A DNA stretch of 64,000 nt from Reticulitermes speratus (Eukaryota > Arthropoda > Insecta > Blattodea > Rhinotermitidae): assembly GCA_021186555.1 (NCBI GenBank), contig JAJKFL010000014.1:42211200-42275199 (forward strand), written 5' to 3'. The first letter of the stretch is position 1. Every line of letters begins with the position of its first letter. Both the position numbers and the translations under genes were made by a program. Shown here one piece after another: positions 44,925 to 56,299 of the stretch. The notes beneath the pieces were generated by a model. That model was not told the DNA's origin. It saw nothing but the letters and a program-made list of their open reading frames with translations, and did no database searches.

Positions 44925-45990
44925 TTTTGTGCTCTAATAAATACAGCGAAAGCATGTATAATACCCAGGTTTGGGCTCTAATAACTACAGTGAAAGCATG
45001 TATAATACCCAGGTTTGGGCTCTAATAACTACAGTGAAAGCATGTATAATACCCAGGTTTGTGTTCTAATAACTACAGTGAAAGCATGTATAATACCCAG
45101 GTTTGGGCTCTAATAACTACAGTGAAAGCATGTATAATACCCAGGTTTGGGCTCTAATAACTACAGTGAAAGCATGTATAATACCCAGGTTTGGGCTCTA
45201 ATAACTACAGTGAAAGCATGTATAATACTCAGGTTTGGGCTCTAATAACTACAGTGAAAGCATGTATAATACCCAGGTTTGGGCTCTTAATAACTACAGT
45301 GAAAGCATGTATAATACTCAGGTTTGTGCTCTAATAACTACAGTGAAAGCATGTATAATACCCAGGTTTGTGTTCTAATAACTACAGTGAAAGCATGTAT
45401 AATACTCAGGTTTGTGCTCTAATAACTACAGCGAAAGCATGTATAATACCCAGGTTTGTGTTCTAATAACTACAGTGAAAGCATGTATAATACTCAGGTT
45501 TGTGCTCTAATAACTACAGCGAAAGCATGTATAATACCCAGGTTTGGGCTCTAATAACTACAGTGAAAGCATGTATAATACTCAGGTTTGTGCTCTAATA
45601 ACTACAGTGAAAGCATGTATAATACCCAGGTTTGTGTTCTAATAACTACAGTGAAAGCATGTATAATACTCAGGTTTGTGCTCTAATAACTACAGCGAAA
45701 GCATGTATAATACCCAGGTTTGTGTTCTAATAACTACAGTGAAAGCATGTATAATACTCAGGTTTGTGCTCTAATAACTACAGCGAAAGCATGTATAATA
45801 CCCAGGTTTGTGTTCTAATAACTACAGTGAAAGCATGTATAATACTCAGGTTTGTGCTCTAATAACTACAGTGAAAGCATGTATAATACCCAGGTTTGTG
45901 TTCTAATAACTACAGTGAAAGCATGTATAATACTCAGGTTTGTGCTCTAATAACTACAGCGAAAGCATGTATAATACCCAGGTTTGGGCT
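44925..45990. repeat. 44-bp satellite, about 24 copies
   Basis: Monomer ATACCCAGGTTTGGGCTCTA plus ATAACTACAGTGAAAGCATG and TATA. In the right half two subtypes (ATACTCAGGTTTGTGCTC and ATACCCAGGTTTGTGTTC) alternate, forming an 88-bp higher-order dimer; the left part is mostly the GGGCTC subtype. The last copy fades into CCAGTATTTACGGTGACC. Confidence 0.97.
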
Positions 45991-45994
45991 CCAG

Positions 45995-46165
45995 TATTTA
46001 CGGTGACCTTCCTCGGTGAAAGCAAAGTCCCTGAGTAGACTATTATTCTTAATGTCGGCAGTAGATAGAGGTGAGAGGCCAACTTAACGACTCGGCCACC
46101 TTACCCCCGAGGAAATATCTTCCGGTACCCATTCAGTAAGAGACTGGGTGGACCCCAGACGTCTA
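45995..46165 (-). mobile_element. SINE-E body fragment
   Basis: Minus-strand match to the SINE-E body (CTCGGCCACCTTACCCCCGA, then GGTACCCATTCAGTAAGAGA, CTGGGTGGACCCCAG). The tRNA head is missing or beyond recognition. Confidence 0.6.
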
Positions 46166-47339
46166 GACGTTTCGGCGAACAGAAAAACCGCAAATCAAAC
46201 ACCAGATCGTCCGGCTCGTAACTCAGTCGCTATTCCGGCTGCACTGTGTTATGTTTCGTCGCTACAGTCACAGCAGCTAACATCGCCGTTAAATATACAG
46301 CTAATTAAGAACCTAACAAGCTCCTCTGTGTGACACATTTCGTCGTTTTGCTCAGCTCCCCTTAAAGGAATTGCCGACTCTTCAGGCCATCACATCTGCG
46401 ATTCATCCAGCCTCGCATCCAACGCGCACAGCAGTTAAGCGACCGGAATTTGAAATTAACTGGTGTGGTCGATCAACGAGATTGGTTTTGACATCGGCAG
46501 TGATGACTCAGCGGGGACGTCAGTTATGTGTCTACGACCAGTAACCGATTTATTCCAAGTTAAAAATAAAATGGGCTGGAGTGCAGTTGTGTCTTGTGCG
46601 TGCGAGTTAATGTTATTATTATGTGTTGTGTTCTATCAGTTTCGAAATGTGTCTATACATGTATTTAGGTATCTTATAAGTTGAACACCAAATAAATGGC
46701 AACCAGTGGAAGACAAGACACAGTGATATGGGGCCCTACACACGTGTCTAACTCAAAGGTGGTCTGTTCAGTCGAAAACAGTACGTCCATATTACATTTC
46801 GAAGGCATTGAATGTACGGAGTTTCACATACACCTCGCCCTACACATTCTATGTCGTGAGAACTTGCAACACATGTCAGATAAGGGTCGAGCCACTCTAG
46901 GAAACACCCTGTAGAATATGGTGAATAGGCGTGACGAAACAGGACTCTGAATTTTCGATCGAGTTGAAATAAATCGCGTGTCTCGTTGCCGTCGTGTCTG
47001 TTAGCCGCTCAGCATCGCGTCACAAGGGCTGAACTCGGGAACTTTATGAAAACTGAAACTGAGACCTAACGAAAGCGGCTGGGAATTAGGGGTGGCTAAA
47101 TCTCTAGTAACAGACTTCACATTATATGACTAGAATAGAATACCCAATGGGTTCGAGCCCTTAGAGGTCCGATACACGTAGGCCTTTTTAACAGGCCCTT
47201 TGTCCCCCAAAATGCAGATGCATTCTTATAGTGCTGTGGCCCAACATAAGGCCACAAACCCTCTAAGTTATACATAACAGAAAAAATATATCAAGTACAG
47301 TTCCGGCCCAATAAACATATTGGCCGAGCCCTCCCTTGC
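46166..47339. other. Unassigned sequence
   Basis: No recognised gene. AAACACCCTGTA at about 46903-46914 resembles one terminus of the CAGGGTGTTT MITE at 6189 but has no partner. Confidence 0.35.
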
Positions 47340-47710
47340 TAAATATATTTTGGTTCCCCTTATGGAGCCCTTGTAAAAAAGAAATGCTCCTTTTCCAGAG
47401 CCTTCTATTACATGTCTCTTGGAGTCCTCAGTATGGGAGCCCTTCCTCCAGGATCCCCTCACGGAGCCTCTGTAAAGACAGATGCTCCCTTCCAAAGCCT
47501 TCCCTGACATGTCTCTCAGAGTCCCCAGTAAAGGAGCCCCCCTTCCAGGTTCCCCTCGCAGAGCTCCCACAGAAAGAGACATTCCGTCTCCAGAACTTTC
47601 TTTTACCTGTCTCTCAAAGTCCCCAGTGAAGAAGTCCCACCTCCAAGTTCCCCCAACGGGGCCCCCATGGAGAGAGATGCCCGCAACCAGAGCCTTACAT
47701 TATATGACTA
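47340..47710. repeat. Diverged 97-bp tandem repeat, about 4 copies
   Basis: Units begin near 47367, 47464, 47561 and 47658, each with a GAGCCnnnGTAAAnA-like start, a CCAGAGCCTT block and TGTCTCTCAGAGTCCCCAGT. Identity between units is only about 65-75% by eye, so this is old. Two overlapping stop-free frames result from its composition. Confidence 0.8.
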
Positions 47711-48086
47711 ACAAATATACAAACATTCGGTTCTGACGTCACAGCAAATACATAAAGCCTCCATTTAAAAAAAATCAACTGGTTTCATTCTGTTTAGGGA
47801 AATAATCCTTTTTTATTAAGCGAATGGCTTTTCTTATTGTTACAATCGTAGGTAACACACAAACACACTGTGTGGGCAAAGTGCAGTGTTTGTGTCAACG
47901 ATAAAGCAGGTGACACACGCAGGTGCCACCGAGTCTCAACAGGTCACTTCACTTTAAACATTAAATCGGGCCATTAAAGTTTGCACGTGTTCAATACTTC
48001 GCTTGTCACAGCGGGAAGTGAAGAGTCGCGTTGGCTTTAAGGAAGACTGAGCCAAACAATGAGAGACATACGAAACTCGCGACGCT
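47711..48086. other. Unassigned; partial sat114 cap
   Basis: ACACACTGTGTGGGCAAAGT (about 47861-47880) matches the start of the sat114 cap. No other feature. Confidence 0.4.
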
Positions 48087-48449
48087 GTGAAAACCCTAAT
48101 ACTCGGCAGCTGTCGACGAAGAACGGATTTTTCACGAAATTTGCTACTGCAGGCTTTACTTAAATATGACAAAATTTTACTAAAAAATGTGGATTTTAGA
48201 GAGTCTAAGGCTAACTGGATTGGTAATATAATGTGCAGAAACTGCCTTCTAAAACACGTTATTGAAGGAAAGTTAGAGGGAAAGATAGAAGTGACGGGAA
48301 GACGAGGAAGAAGATGTGAGCAGCTACTGGATGACCTTAAGGAAAAGAGAAGATACTGGAAATTGAAACAGGAAGCACTAGATCGCACTGTGTGGAGAAC
48401 TGGCTTTGGAAGAGGCTACGGACCTGTCGTAAGACAGACTGCAGAATGA
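48087..48449 (+). pseudogene. LINE-2 ORF2 C-terminus
   Basis: This 120-codon frame matches the C-terminal end of an insect non-LTR retrotransposon reverse-transcriptase polyprotein. Features are SKANWIGNI, CLLKHVIEGK, a basic VTGRRGRR block, LLDDLKEKRRYWKLK, ALDRTVWRTGFG, and the terminal GRGYGPVVRQTAE before TGA at 48447-48449. The full-length protein nicks DNA and copies the element's RNA at the break. Only the tail beyond the catalytic core is present, so the copy is 5'-truncated and its ATG is fortuitous. A second, frame-broken copy is at 20539-20793. Immediately downstream the final 13 codons are repeated as a 39-bp satellite. Confidence 0.85.
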
Positions 48450-49425
48450 AGAGGCTACGGACCTGTCGTAAGACAGACTGCAGAATGAAGAGGCTACGGA
48501 CCTGTCGTAAGACAAACTGCAGAATGAAGAGGCTACGGACCTGTCGTAAGACAGACTGCATAATGAAGAGGCTACGGACCTGTCGTAAGACAGACTGCAG
48601 AATGAAGAGGTTGCGGACCTGTCGTAAGACAGACTGCAGAATGAAGAGGCTACGGCCTGTCGTAAGACAAACTGCAGAATGAAGAGGCTACGGACCTGTC
48701 GTAAGACAAACTGCAGAATGAAGAGGCTACGGACCTGTCGTAAGACAGACTGCAGAATGAAGAGGTTGCGGACCTGTCGTAAGACAGACTGCAGAATGAA
48801 GAGGTTGCGGACCTGTCGTAAGACAGACTGCAGAATGAAGAGGTTGCGGACCTGTCGTAAGACAGACTGCAGAATGAAGAGGCTACGGACCTGTCGTAAG
48901 ACAAACTGCAGAATGAAGAGGCTACGGACCTGTCGTAAGACAAACTGCAGAATGAAGAGGCTACGGACCTGTCGTAAGACAGACTGCAGAATGAAGAGGT
49001 TGCGGACCTGTCGTAAGACAGACTGCAGAATGAAGAGGCTACGGACCTGTCGTAAGACAGACTGCAGAATGAAGAGGCTACGGACCTGTCGTAAGACAAA
49101 CTGCAGAATGAAGAGGCTACGGACCTGTCGTAAGACAGACTGCATAATGAAGAGGCTACGGACCTGTCGTAAGACAGACTGCAGAATGAAGAGGTTGCGG
49201 ACCTGTCGTAAGACAGACTGCAGAATGAAGAGGCTACGGACCTGTCGTAAGACAAACTGCAGAATGAAGAGGCTACGGACCTGTCGTAAGACAAACTGCA
49301 GAATGAAGAGGCTACGGACCTGTCGTAAGACAGACTGCAGAATGAAGAGGCTACGGACCTGTCGTAAGACAGACTGCATAATGAAGAGGCTACGGACCTG
49401 TCGTAAGACAGACTGCAGAATGAAT
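48407..49425 (+). repeat. 39-bp satellite derived from LINE-2, about 26 copies
   Basis: Monomer GAGGCTACGGACCTGTCGTA plus AGACAGACTGCAGAATGAA equals the last codons and stop of the LINE-2 frame. Variants are GGTTGCGG for GCTACGG, ACAAACT for ACAGACT, and GCATAAT for GCAGAAT. The final copy ends in GAATGAATGAATGAG, the LINE's own (TGAA)n tail, so the array expanded within the 3' end of one LINE insertion. It gives 250- to 375-codon open frames that are not genes. Confidence 0.97.
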
Positions 49426-49604
49426 GAATGAGAACGTGTATTAGGTTCGTCTTCCTCAGAGGACTGGTGGACTGAAGTGCACGCGGCAGTGGACTTCGGG
49501 TCCAATGACAGATGGTAAAACGTTGACCAGTTTCTGGGGCCTTTCCACCGTGCAGTCAGTTATGGTATCAGATTTTATCATCGCGTAGAATTAATTTGTA
49601 ACGA

Positions 49605-50955
49605 AGAATGATTTAACTACTGTCAAACACAACTGATGTATGTTACATACTTTATTGTGGCATATTGTTGCGACCTAATTTAACTACTGTCAAACACAAC
49701 TGATGTATGTTACATACTTTATTGTGGCATATTGTTGCGACCTAATTTAACTACTGTCAAACACAACTGATGTATGTTACATACTTTATTGTGGCATATT
49801 GTTGCGACCTAATTTAACTACTGTCAAACACAACTGATGTATGTTACATACTTTATTGTGGCATATTGTTGCGACCTAATTTAACTACTGTCAAACACAA
49901 CTGATGTATGTTACATACTTTATTGTGGCATATTGTTGCGACCTAATTTAACTACTGTCAAACACAACTGATGTATGTTACATACTTTATTGTGGCATAT
50001 TGTTGCGACCTATTTTAACTACTGTCAAACACAACTGATGTATGTTACATACTTTATCGTGGCATATTGTTGCGACCTAATTTAACTACTGTCAAACACA
50101 ACTGATGTATGTTACATACTTTATTGTGGCATATTGTTGCGACCTATTTTAACTACTGTCAAACACAACTGATGTATGTTACATACTTTATCGTGGCATA
50201 TTGTTGCGACCTAATTTAACTACTGTCAAACACAACTGATGTATGTTACATACTTTATTGTGGCATATTGTTGCGACCTATTTTAACTACTGTCAAACAC
50301 AACTGATGTATGTTACATACTTTATTGTGGCATATTGTTGCGACCTAATTTAACTACTGTCAAACACAACTGATGTATGTTACATACTTTATTGTGGCAT
50401 ATTGTTGCGACCTAATTTAACTACTGTCAAACACAACTGATGTATGTTACATACTTTATTGTGGCATATTGTTGCGACCTAATTTAACTACTGTCAAACA
50501 CAACTGATGTATGTTACATACTTTATTGTGGCATATTGTTGCGACCTAATTTAACTACTGTCAAACACAACTGATGTATGTTACATACTTTATTGTGGCA
50601 TATTGTTGCGACCTATTTTAACTACTGTCAAACACAACTGATGTATGTTACATACTTTATTGTGGCATATTGTTGCGACCTAATTTAACTACTGTCAAAC
50701 ACAACTGATGTATGTTACATACTTTATTGTGGCATATTGTTGCGACCTAATTTAACTACTGTCAAACACAACTGATGTGTGTTATATACTTTATCGTGGC
50801 ATATTGTTGCGACCTAATTTAACTACTGTCAAACACAACTGATGTATGTTACATACTTTATTGTGGCATATTGTTGCGACCTAATTTAACTACTGTCAAA
50901 CACAACTGATGTGTGTTATATACTTTATTGTGGCATATTGTTGCGACCTAATACC
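49605..50955. repeat. 67-bp satellite, about 20 copies
   Basis: Monomer GACCTAATTTAACTACTGTC, AAACACAACTGATGTATGTT, ACATACTTTATTGTGGCATA, TTGTTGC; spacing is exactly 67 (49672 to 49739). Copies are almost identical; the last ones show GTGTGTTATATAC. The last monomer runs out into CTAATACCGCTATCGTCAGG, the proper continuation of the foldback arm. Confidence 0.97.
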
Positions 50956-51630
50956 GCTATCGTCAGGCCACTAATATAAAACCCATAAAAATACTGTATA
51001 GAACCGTATTAGATGGTATTAATACCTGAGATCTCAATTTTACAATAAAACCAATAGATGGTGAAGTGTTAGAATTTGTTTTAGAATAGTAAAATGTGAT
51101 TTAGCATATTTAAAAAGTTACAATATTAAAACAATCACATATTATTTACTAAGGATTCTTATTTTGTTCATCTGTATCCCGAGTCTTAGCAGGCTTACAG
51201 TGTAGTTTTTTAAAAAATGTATCTTGTATCGCCCTGTTGATATTTTGTACGTAATTCGTTTTCATTCCCGTAATTAATATCATATTACAGAAGGAGTTTA
51301 AAATAGCGAAATTTCTTCTATAATGCTTATTAATTATGGGAATTAAATCGGAGTGCGAAACATAGCTAAGTACAGAATATCAAAAAGGCTATGCAAGGTA
51401 CGATTCCAAAAATATGTACTGCACAGCCTGCTATGACAACGCGATACACATGCACGAAATGAAAATCCTTCGTAAATAATGCGATGGTTTTAACATTGTA
51501 ACATTGTAACATTTTGAATGTGCTAACCCACATTTTAACCACTACAAAACAAATTCTAACATTTCAACATGTATTGGTTTAATTGTAAAACTGAGATCTC
51601 AGTAATTAATACCAACTAATACATATGTAT

Positions 51631-51890
51631 GCCGATCCCAGTGGCCGCGCGGTCTAAGGCGTGTGTCTGCGGCCGCTCGCTTGCTGGGATTGTGGGTTCG
51701 AATCCCACCGGGGGCATGGATGTCTGTCTCTTATGAGTGTTGTGTGTTGTCAGGTAGAGGTCTCTGCGACGGGCTGATCACTCGTCCAGAGGAGTCCTAC
51801 CGAGTGTAGTGTGTCTAAAAGTGTGATCGCGAAACCTCGAAAAATAAGGAGGCCTAGGCCCCCTAGGGGCTGTCGAGCCATAGGGAAAAA
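51631..51890 (+). mobile_element. SINE-A copy 9, in the foldback right arm
   Basis: Complete head and body (GGTTCGAATCCC; CTCGTCCAGAGGAGTCCTAC) with an A-tail. ATACATATGTAT before and ATACATCTATAC after suggest a diverged target duplication. The left arm of the host foldback lacks it, so it post-dates the foldback. Confidence 0.93.
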
Positions 51891-52020
51891 ATACATCTAT
51901 ACACAATACTTTTATGAATGTCATATTAATTGCCTGAAGATGACGAAATTAGGTCGAAACGTGTTGCCACAATAAAGTATATCATACATCAGTTCTGTTT
52001 GACGGTATTCAAATCCTTCT

Positions 52021-53493
52021 TTTATGCAGTCACTTCAATGTGTGCGGTTTCCAGCAACTGTAAATACGGCCTTGTCCTCCCCTTACAGATCGTTAAACAG
52101 AGGTGAGCATTCAGAAATAGGAAGCAAATGAACTGGACTTCCGGAAACAAAATACACACATAACAAGCTAATGGAGAGGTACAGGGAGTTCTTTTACGTG
52201 GGACTGAGCACTGCAGAGCGGACGGCGTCATATGTCGCTATAACTTGATGTCGTCCGCTCTCCGGCGAGCAGTCCAGCGATTACGAAGCCCTGTATAAGT
52301 CAGACTAGTAAAGTACACTCTGTAAGCGGGGTTGCAGATTTTACGAAGGTTCCGTTTTAATCTGGACATTCTTTAGGGACGAAGAGAATACAAACAGGAA
52401 GAAATAACAATTTGAAGAAACCCCCAAAAATGAAACGATGAGACATATGTCACTTTTGCAGTAAAGCTTCCAGACAAATCAATTCTCTTTACGTCGCATT
52501 ACGTAAGCGTGAGTGATGCATATATTTGGTATCATTTCCATAATATTGCTTCCCGAGTTTTGCTTCAGCGCTTATCTACATTCAGACGCTGTTGTAACCC
52601 CTGCATGAGGGGGGGAGAATTCTAACCCCCCCCCCCCCAATGTAACTCATTAGTCGTGCATTGTTCTCCATATGAAATGTTTGCTTACTGCAACCCTCTT
52701 CTCCTACAGCTGGCGGTAAACAGCGAACAGCAAACGTTCCGTGTACCATATATGGCACTTCACCATTTGTATACAGGGTGATTCACAAGGAAATGTCAAC
52801 AATGTTGTAAGTGACAGTATCTTTGCCCTCATCTACGCTGCGTGTCGTCTTATGTAAATTAAAGTATGTTCCGGTGACGACTAGCATTTCCCTTTTCGCA
52901 ATTACTTTTCGATTACGTCATCTAAGCGACGGATTCCTGTGTAATAACTAGACCTAAAGACTGACGCAGGTGTAATTTATCACCACAGGAGCATAAAAAT
53001 AAATTCCTAAGTGCGGCAACACAGCAAACATATTATAATAGGCAAGCTTACGTCTGGTAACACTGTACCCTTTCTAAAACATGATATTCAAAATTCCCTA
53101 CGCCTCTATGTATATATTCTGCTACTATGCAAATTAAGAATACATATTTGTAAGCTTATGGGACTTGCATTATCATTATTGTCTCTCCCTACCTCCCTTC
53201 CCCTCTCTCTAGGGCTCAAAATGAAACCACTAGCATACGTGCCAGTGGTGATTAATTCAGTTTTCTCTTATCTCTGAACAACAAACGAGGTGATATACCG
53301 TTGAATTTTCAAGGAAAATTGCGATGGTTTATAAATAAAGTCTGATATGGGCATAATTTTAAAATCCGACAATAACACCAACTTCCACGTCTTTCAACCT
53401 TCATACTCAAATGTCTGTAATTGAGGCAATAATCTGACGGTAATCAACTGGCCACTGAAAGACCGAGATCAGCTTCAATAGTATTTAAATATT
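52021..53493. other. Unassigned sequence
   Basis: C-run at about 52627-52640. ACAGGGTGATTCACAAGGAA at 52775 looks like a transposon terminus but no partner end is visible. No gene. Confidence 0.4.
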
Positions 53494-55275
53494 CAGTTCG
53501 TACCGCGCAGTAAACACAATCCGTCTCAGTTATACAAACCAGTCAGTTAATGCTGTACAGTGAAATAATCGCTGTTTGTTCTGAGATCCACACAAAACAC
53601 ATAAATACAGTCCGTACCGCGCAGTAAACACAATCAGTCTCAGTTATACAAACCAGTCAGTTAATGTTGTACAGTGAAATAATCGCTGTTTGTTCTGAGA
53701 TCCACACAAAACACATAAATACAGTCCGTACCGCGCAGTAAACACAATCAGTCTCAGTTATACAAACCAGTCAGTTAATGTTGTACAGTGAAATAATCGC
53801 TGTTTGTTCTGAGATCCACACAAAACACATAAATACAGTCCGTACCGCGCAGTAAACACAATCAGTCTCAGTTATACAAACCAGTCAGTTAATGTTGTAC
53901 AGTGAAATAATCGCTGTTTGTTCTGAGATCCACACAAAACACATAAATACACTGTGTGGGCAGAACGTAGAATTTGTGAATGTTAAACGTATTGATATAT
54001 AAATATTCAGACCGTACCGCGCAGTAAACACACTCCGTCTCAGTTGTACAAACCAGTCAGTTAATGTTGTACATTGAAATAATCGCTGTTTGTTCTGAGA
54101 TCCACACAAAACACATAAATACAGTCCGTACCGCGCAGTAAACACACTCCGTCTCAGTTATACAAACCAGTCAGTTAATGTTGTACAGTGAAATAATCGC
54201 TGTTTGTTCTGAGATCCACACAAAACACATAAATACAGTCCGTACCGCGCAGTAAACACACTCCGTCTCAGTTATACAAACCAGTCAGTTAATGTTGTAC
54301 AGTGAAATAATCGCTGTTTGTTCTGAGATCCACACAAAACACATAAATACAGTCCGTACCGCGCAGTAAACACACTCCGTCTCAGTTATACAAACCAGTC
54401 AGTTAATGTTGTACAGTGAAATAATCGCTGTTTGTTCTGAGATCCACACAAAACACATAAATACAGTCCGTACCGCGCAGTAAACACACTCCGTCTCAGT
54501 TATACAAACCAGTCAGTTAATGTTGTACAGTGAAATAATCGCTGTTTGTTCTGAGATCCACACAAAACACATAAATACAGTCCGTACCGCGCAGTAAACA
54601 CAATCAGTCTCAGTTATACAAACCAGTCAGTTAATGTTGTACAGTGAAATAATCGCTGTTTGTTCTGAGATCCACACAAAACACATAAATACAGTCCGTA
54701 CCGCGCAGTAAACACAATCAGTCTCAGTTATACAAACCAGTCAGTTAATGTTGTACAGTGAAATAATCGCTGTTTGTTCTGAGATCCACACAAAACACAT
54801 AAATACACTGTGTGGGCAGAACGTAGAATTTGTGAATGTTAAACGTATTGATATATAAATATTTAGTCCGTACCGCGCAGTAAACACACTCCGTCTCAGT
54901 TATACAAACCAGTCAGTTAATGTTGTACATTGAAATAATCGCTGTTTGTTCTGAGATCCACACAAAACACATAAATACAGTCCGTACCGCGCAGTAAACA
55001 CACTCCGTCTCAGTTATACAAACCAGTCAGTTAATGTTGTACAGTGAAATAATCGCTGTTTGTTCTGAGATCCACACAAAACACATAAATACACTGTGTG
55101 GGCAGAACGTAGAATTTGTGACTGTTAAACGTATTGATATATAAATATTCAGCTCGTACCGCGCAGTAAACACACTCCGTCTCAGTTATACAAACCAGTC
55201 AGTTAATGCTGTACAGTGAAATAATCACTGTTTGAACTGAGATCCACACAAAACACATAAATACACTGTGTGGGA
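53494..55275 (+). repeat. sat114 array 5, about 15 monomers in sub-arrays
   Basis: Plus orientation. Sub-array junctions with the spacer ACTGTGTGGGCAGAACGTAG and ATATATAAATATT at about 53950-54010, 54800-54870 and 55090-55150. The variants ACACAATCAGTCTCAG and ACACACTCCGTCTCAG mark blocks of copies, showing block-wise amplification. It ends with a poorly conserved cap (55265-55345). Confidence 0.97.
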
Positions 55276-55354
55276 GGAACGTAGGGGTTTTTAAACGCCA
55301 CACGTCATTACACATATACCAGCCAAGGGGCTTTAAAAAGGTTAATTACAGTTC

Positions 55355-55492
55355 CTATAACTTGTACCACCTATATTAACGTTCAAAATGTTACAGTTTG
55401 ACCACAGTGTATTGATGTGTTTTGTATGGTTCAGAGAATAAATAGTGGTTATTTCCTCGGAGAGTATTAACCGGTTACTATTAACCGGTTAG
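55355..55492 (-). repeat. Single diverged sat114-like unit, inverted
   Basis: Reads as a much-mutated single monomer with its cap: CTTGTACCACCTATATTAAC, CACAGTGTATTGATGTGTTT, then AATAGTGGTTATTTCCTCGG, opposite in orientation to the adjacent array. It aligns block by block with the start of array 2 (10650-10790) but contains only one monomer. Confidence 0.7.
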
Positions 55493-55499
55493 CCTCAGT

Positions 55500-55879
55500 G
55501 TTGGAGATAGCGTCTTTACTATGAGGGAGGTAGTGATCGTACTCAAGTTACTTACTATAACGTAACAATGTGGAGGTTTCGCGTACCCAATTTTGCAATG
55601 GAAACACAACAATGCATTCTGTGTGTTGTTAAGCTACACATCACTGTCAACTATGTACCTCGTAAAAACACTGAGTGGTGCACAACAATACTTTTATGGC
55701 TAATTTAATTCGCCGACAACAATAAACCATACGTGGGTATTCATGTGAAATGTCCGATGCTGAATTGAAACAAAACAATTTAGTTTGCTTATGGCCTTCT
55801 TTAAGACGTACAATTTGTCTAAGCAGATCGTAATGACAGGTAAGTCGTTGTGGAGTTTGTCAGTTTTTGTTAAGGGTTG
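55500..55879. other. Unassigned spacer
   Basis: Nothing recognised. Confidence 0.35.
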
Positions 55880-55884
55880 GGGTA

Positions 55885-56298
55885 AAACATGCAAAGCGCA
55901 TGCGCCGTATTATATTGTCAACTGTGGCCTGTCTGACTGTACCGTATTTTCCCACATTATCTCATAAACGGCACGATTTTCGGAAAAAAGTTATCGAACA
56001 TAAAATGTGTGTTTTGATTTCCTCTACAACTTTTGTCTGAAACATTTCTCATTCTAGGAGGAATTCAGGGAGATATTATCATAAATGTGCATAGGTCTTC
56101 ATGTAAAGTACCCGTTATTCTTGTCAGATTTTAATGACAGCTAAATTTTCTCGACAGATTTTCGAAAAATACTCAAATATCAAATTTCATGAAAATCGGT
56201 CCAGTGAGAGCGGAGTTGTTCTAAGCGGGCGGATGGACGGACAGACAGACATGTAGAAGCTAATACTCGCCTTTTCGCAATTTTGCAAACGCGCCTAA
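55885..56298. mobile_element. TIR element (AGGCRCGTTCG family), copy 2, left end missing
   Basis: Shares GCGCATGCGCCGTATTATAT, ATTATCATAAATGTGCATAG and GACGGACAGACAGACATG with copies 1 and 3 and ends in AAACGCGCCT (56288-56297). The left terminus is absent. Confidence 0.78.
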
Positions 56299-56299
56299 A

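Larger units (their letters stand above)
49600..52020. mobile_element. Large foldback element, 2.4 kb, with satellite in the left arm
   Basis: The left arm (49600-51150) and right arm (about 51470-52020) are inverted copies. ACTGAGATCTCAGTAATTAA and AAACAAATTCTAACATTTCA on the right pair with 51010-51090 on the left, and the right end (CGAAACGTGTTGCCACAATA, ACATCAGTTCTGTTTGACGG) pairs with the 67-bp monomer of the left arm. A SINE-A copy interrupts the right arm. No coding sequence. Confidence 0.85.

Noticed and set aside
47340-47710. Proline/serine-rich gene with overlapping frames
   Set aside because: The region is a diverged 97-bp tandem repeat; frames on both strands are open because of C/T-rich composition, and no domain is recognisable.
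48378-49505. 375-codon minus-strand and 250-codon plus-strand frames over the 39-bp array
   Set aside because: The period is 13 codons and the monomer derives from a LINE 3' end; the frames are products of the tandem repeat. The LINE's own frame has a stop in every monomer.
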